A DNA stretch of 64,000 bases from Spartinivicinus poritis (GTDB lineage: Bacteria > Pseudomonadota > Gammaproteobacteria > Pseudomonadales > Zooshikellaceae): positions 62,001 through 126,000 of the forward strand of contig NZ_JAPMOU010000005.1 of assembly GCF_028858535.1 (NCBI RefSeq). The letters are read 5' to 3'. The notes beneath the pieces were generated by a model. It searched no databases, had not been told where the DNA came from, and saw only the letters and a list, made by a program, of their open reading frames with translations. This document shows, piece after piece, positions 62,824 through 64,000 of the stretch (within the stretch, counting starts at the first letter, position 1; every line of letters begins with the position of its first letter). The position numbers and the translations under genes were made by a program.

Positions 62824-63870
62824 ATGGATATCGGGTTACGAGAATCGTTAATTATTATCGGCATGATTGTGATAGCCGGTATTTTATTTGATGGTTATCG
62901 TCGGATGAAAGTTAACCGGCGTCGCGCTAGAGACTTGTCTTTAGGAATGGGTGCTGGGTTACAAAATGACGTTGATGATTTTAATAATGAATTACCCAAC
63001 GGGGGCGCTCGTGTTGTTGCTCAAGGAGATCAGCCGGTGATGCTGGATGATGAGGTGATCCCTGTGGCTGAAGAAACAGTGGCACCAGAGCCACCATTAA
63101 TCAGTACGCCAGTGGTTGCAGAAAAAACAGATAAAGTGACACCACTACAGCAATATAAAACGGCTAAGGTTTCATGGGGCAGTAACAGTTCAACAACGAA
63201 TAAAAAAGCGCCAACAACCAAGCCTGTGATTGCTTCTGATGCTGAAGCAGATGACGATGTGTTAATAGCGGATAAGACTGATCACTATACAACACCTGTG
63301 ACTAAGCCTACTGCTGCTCGTGTTATTAATAAAAATACCAGCAAACAAAAAACCACTAAACGAGCCCCAGTAAAAACGGTTAAGAAAGAGCCTGCTACCA
63401 CAGCGGTGGATCAATCTAATCAGTCTATTGCTGAAGAAGTGATCATTATAAATGTTGTTGCAAAAACCGAAGAAGGGTTTGTTGGTAGTGAGCTGTTGCA
63501 TGCATTATTGGCAAATGGCCTCAAGTTTGGTGAGATGCAAATTTTCCATCGTCATGAGCAGCCTGACGGTAATGGTTGTGTTTTATTCAGTGCAGCTAAT
63601 GGAGTAGAGCCTGGCTACTTTGACTTGGCTTCTATGGAGCAGCTGCAAACATCAGTGCTCAGTTTGTTCATGAGTTTGCCAGGGCCTCCAGAGCCAATGA
63701 AAGCCTTTGAGGAAATGGCGATGGCAGCTTACTATTTGTCCCGTTCATTGCAAGGTGAGTTGAAGGATGAACAGCACAGTGTGATGACGCAGCAAACATT
63801 AGAACACTGTCGTCAGCGCATCATGGACTACGAACGTCGTGTGCTGGTTAGAAAGCAGTCCGTTCAGTAA
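62824..63870 (+). CDS. zipA: ZipA, FtsZ-anchoring cell division protein
   Basis: 348 aa using ATG 62824; a TTG four codons earlier has no room for a ribosome-binding site. N-terminal membrane anchor MDIGLRESLIIIGMIVIAGI followed by the basic FDGYRRMKVNRRR stretch, a variable charged/Pro/Thr linker (about 45-205), and the C-terminal FtsZ-binding domain (about 210-340: EEVIIINVVAKTEEGFVG, GCVLFSAANGVEPGYFDL). Tethers FtsZ to the inner membrane. Lies between smc and ligA. Confidence 0.95.
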   Translation: MDIGLRESLIIIGMIVIAGILFDGYRRMKVNRRRARDLSLGMGAGLQNDVDDFNNELPNGGARVVAQGDQPVMLDDEVIPVAEETVAPEPPLISTPVVAEKTDKVTPLQQYKTAKVSWGSNSSTTNKKAPTTKPVIASDAEADDDVLIADKTDHYTTPVTKPTAARVINKNTSKQKTTKRAPVKTVKKEPATTAVDQSNQSIAEEVIIINVVAKTEEGFVGSELLHALLANGLKFGEMQIFHRHEQPDGNGCVLFSAANGVEPGYFDLASMEQLQTSVLSLFMSLPGPPEPMKAFEEMAMAAYYLSRSLQGELKDEQHSVMTQQTLEHCRQRIMDYERRVLVRKQSVQ

Positions 63871-63899
63871 ACCTTTTTTTCGTACTAACTTCTATGATC

Positions 63900-63930
63900 T
63901 CAGGCCTGCTTTGCAGGCCTGACGTTTTTT
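63900..63930 (+). terminator. Intrinsic terminator after zipA
   Basis: Perfect stem TCAGGCCTGC (63900-63909), loop TTT, GCAGGCCTGA (63913-63922), then CG and six T residues (63925-63930). It separates zipA from ligA; the ligA ATG follows 21 bases later, so readthrough or a downstream promoter must feed ligA. Confidence 0.85.
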
Positions 63931-63951
63931 AGCTGATTGTTGGGGAAATGA

Positions 63952-64000
63952 ATGTCAGCATCGAGTGCAGTTAAACAACAAGTTGAACAGTTAAGAAAAT
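63952..64000 (+). CDS. ligA: LigA, NAD-dependent DNA ligase (5' end only)
   Basis: Only 16 codons are inside the window: MSASSAVKQQVEQLRK, fitting the N-terminal Ia helix of bacterial NAD ligases. GGGGAA lies before the ATG. The gene order smc-zipA-ligA supports the call. Cut by the window edge, not truncated in nature as far as can be seen. Confidence 0.75.
   Translation, partial: MSASSAVKQQVEQLRK

Noticed and set aside
1-64000. CRISPR arrays, tRNA/rRNA genes, transposases or phage integrases
   Set aside because: Looked for on both strands and not seen; no regularly spaced repeats and no recognisable mobile-element proteins.

Overview
The window reads as chromosome of a motile marine gammaproteobacterium. 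The flagellar/chemotaxis block (flhA-flhF-fleN-fliA-cheYZAB-motCD-parC-parP-cheW), the ccmABCDEFGHI block and the GntR-smc-zipA-ligA block keep the Pseudomonas-type order. A prodigiosin locus together with moderate-to-low G+C suggests an Oceanospirillales/Hahellaceae organism such as Zooshikella. That genus guess is inference; no rRNA gene is present to confirm it.

Region 1 (1-10.7 kb) is accessory and AT-rich. It has an exported sugar-lactone-oxidase-like flavoprotein and a Tat-exported carotenoid-oxygenase-like protein (both minus). A plus-strand three-gene module follows: an MMPL/RND pump, a LolA-like periplasmic protein and an outer-membrane barrel. Then come a Tat-type cytokinin-dehydrogenase-like flavoprotein and a VOC protein (both minus).

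Region 2 (10.7-32.6 kb) is a nearly complete prodigiosin cluster in a divergent layout around a 506-bp promoter region. Leftward are pigA, a small membrane protein, pigB, pigC, pigD and pigE. Rightward are pigG, pigH, pigK, pigM, pigI, pigJ, a short SAM methyltransferase and pigN. PigI/G/A/J/H/M plus the methylation step should make the bipyrrole aldehyde MBC; PigD/E/B should make the monopyrrole MAP; PigC condenses the two. No PigL-type phosphopantetheinyl transferase is present. A LuxR-family regulator closes the locus.

Region 3 (33.2-50.1 kb) is flagellar and chemotaxis core, including a ParC/ParP pair for polar placement of chemosensory arrays and a CheA with four LID-like helices in its linker. 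A multi-hairpin intergenic element follows cheW. A stand-alone FlhB C-terminal homologue and a FliK-like gene lie on the other strand.

Region 4 (50.3-57.4 kb) is the System I cytochrome c maturation operon ccmA-I. Region 5 (57.8-64 kb) holds a GntR regulator, smc, zipA and the first codons of ligA, cut by the window edge.

The main points of interest are the pigment island with its adjoining export module and exported oxidases, its position directly before flhA where flhB is usually found, several departures from the Serratia pig scheme, and the structured repeat at about 47.6 kb.
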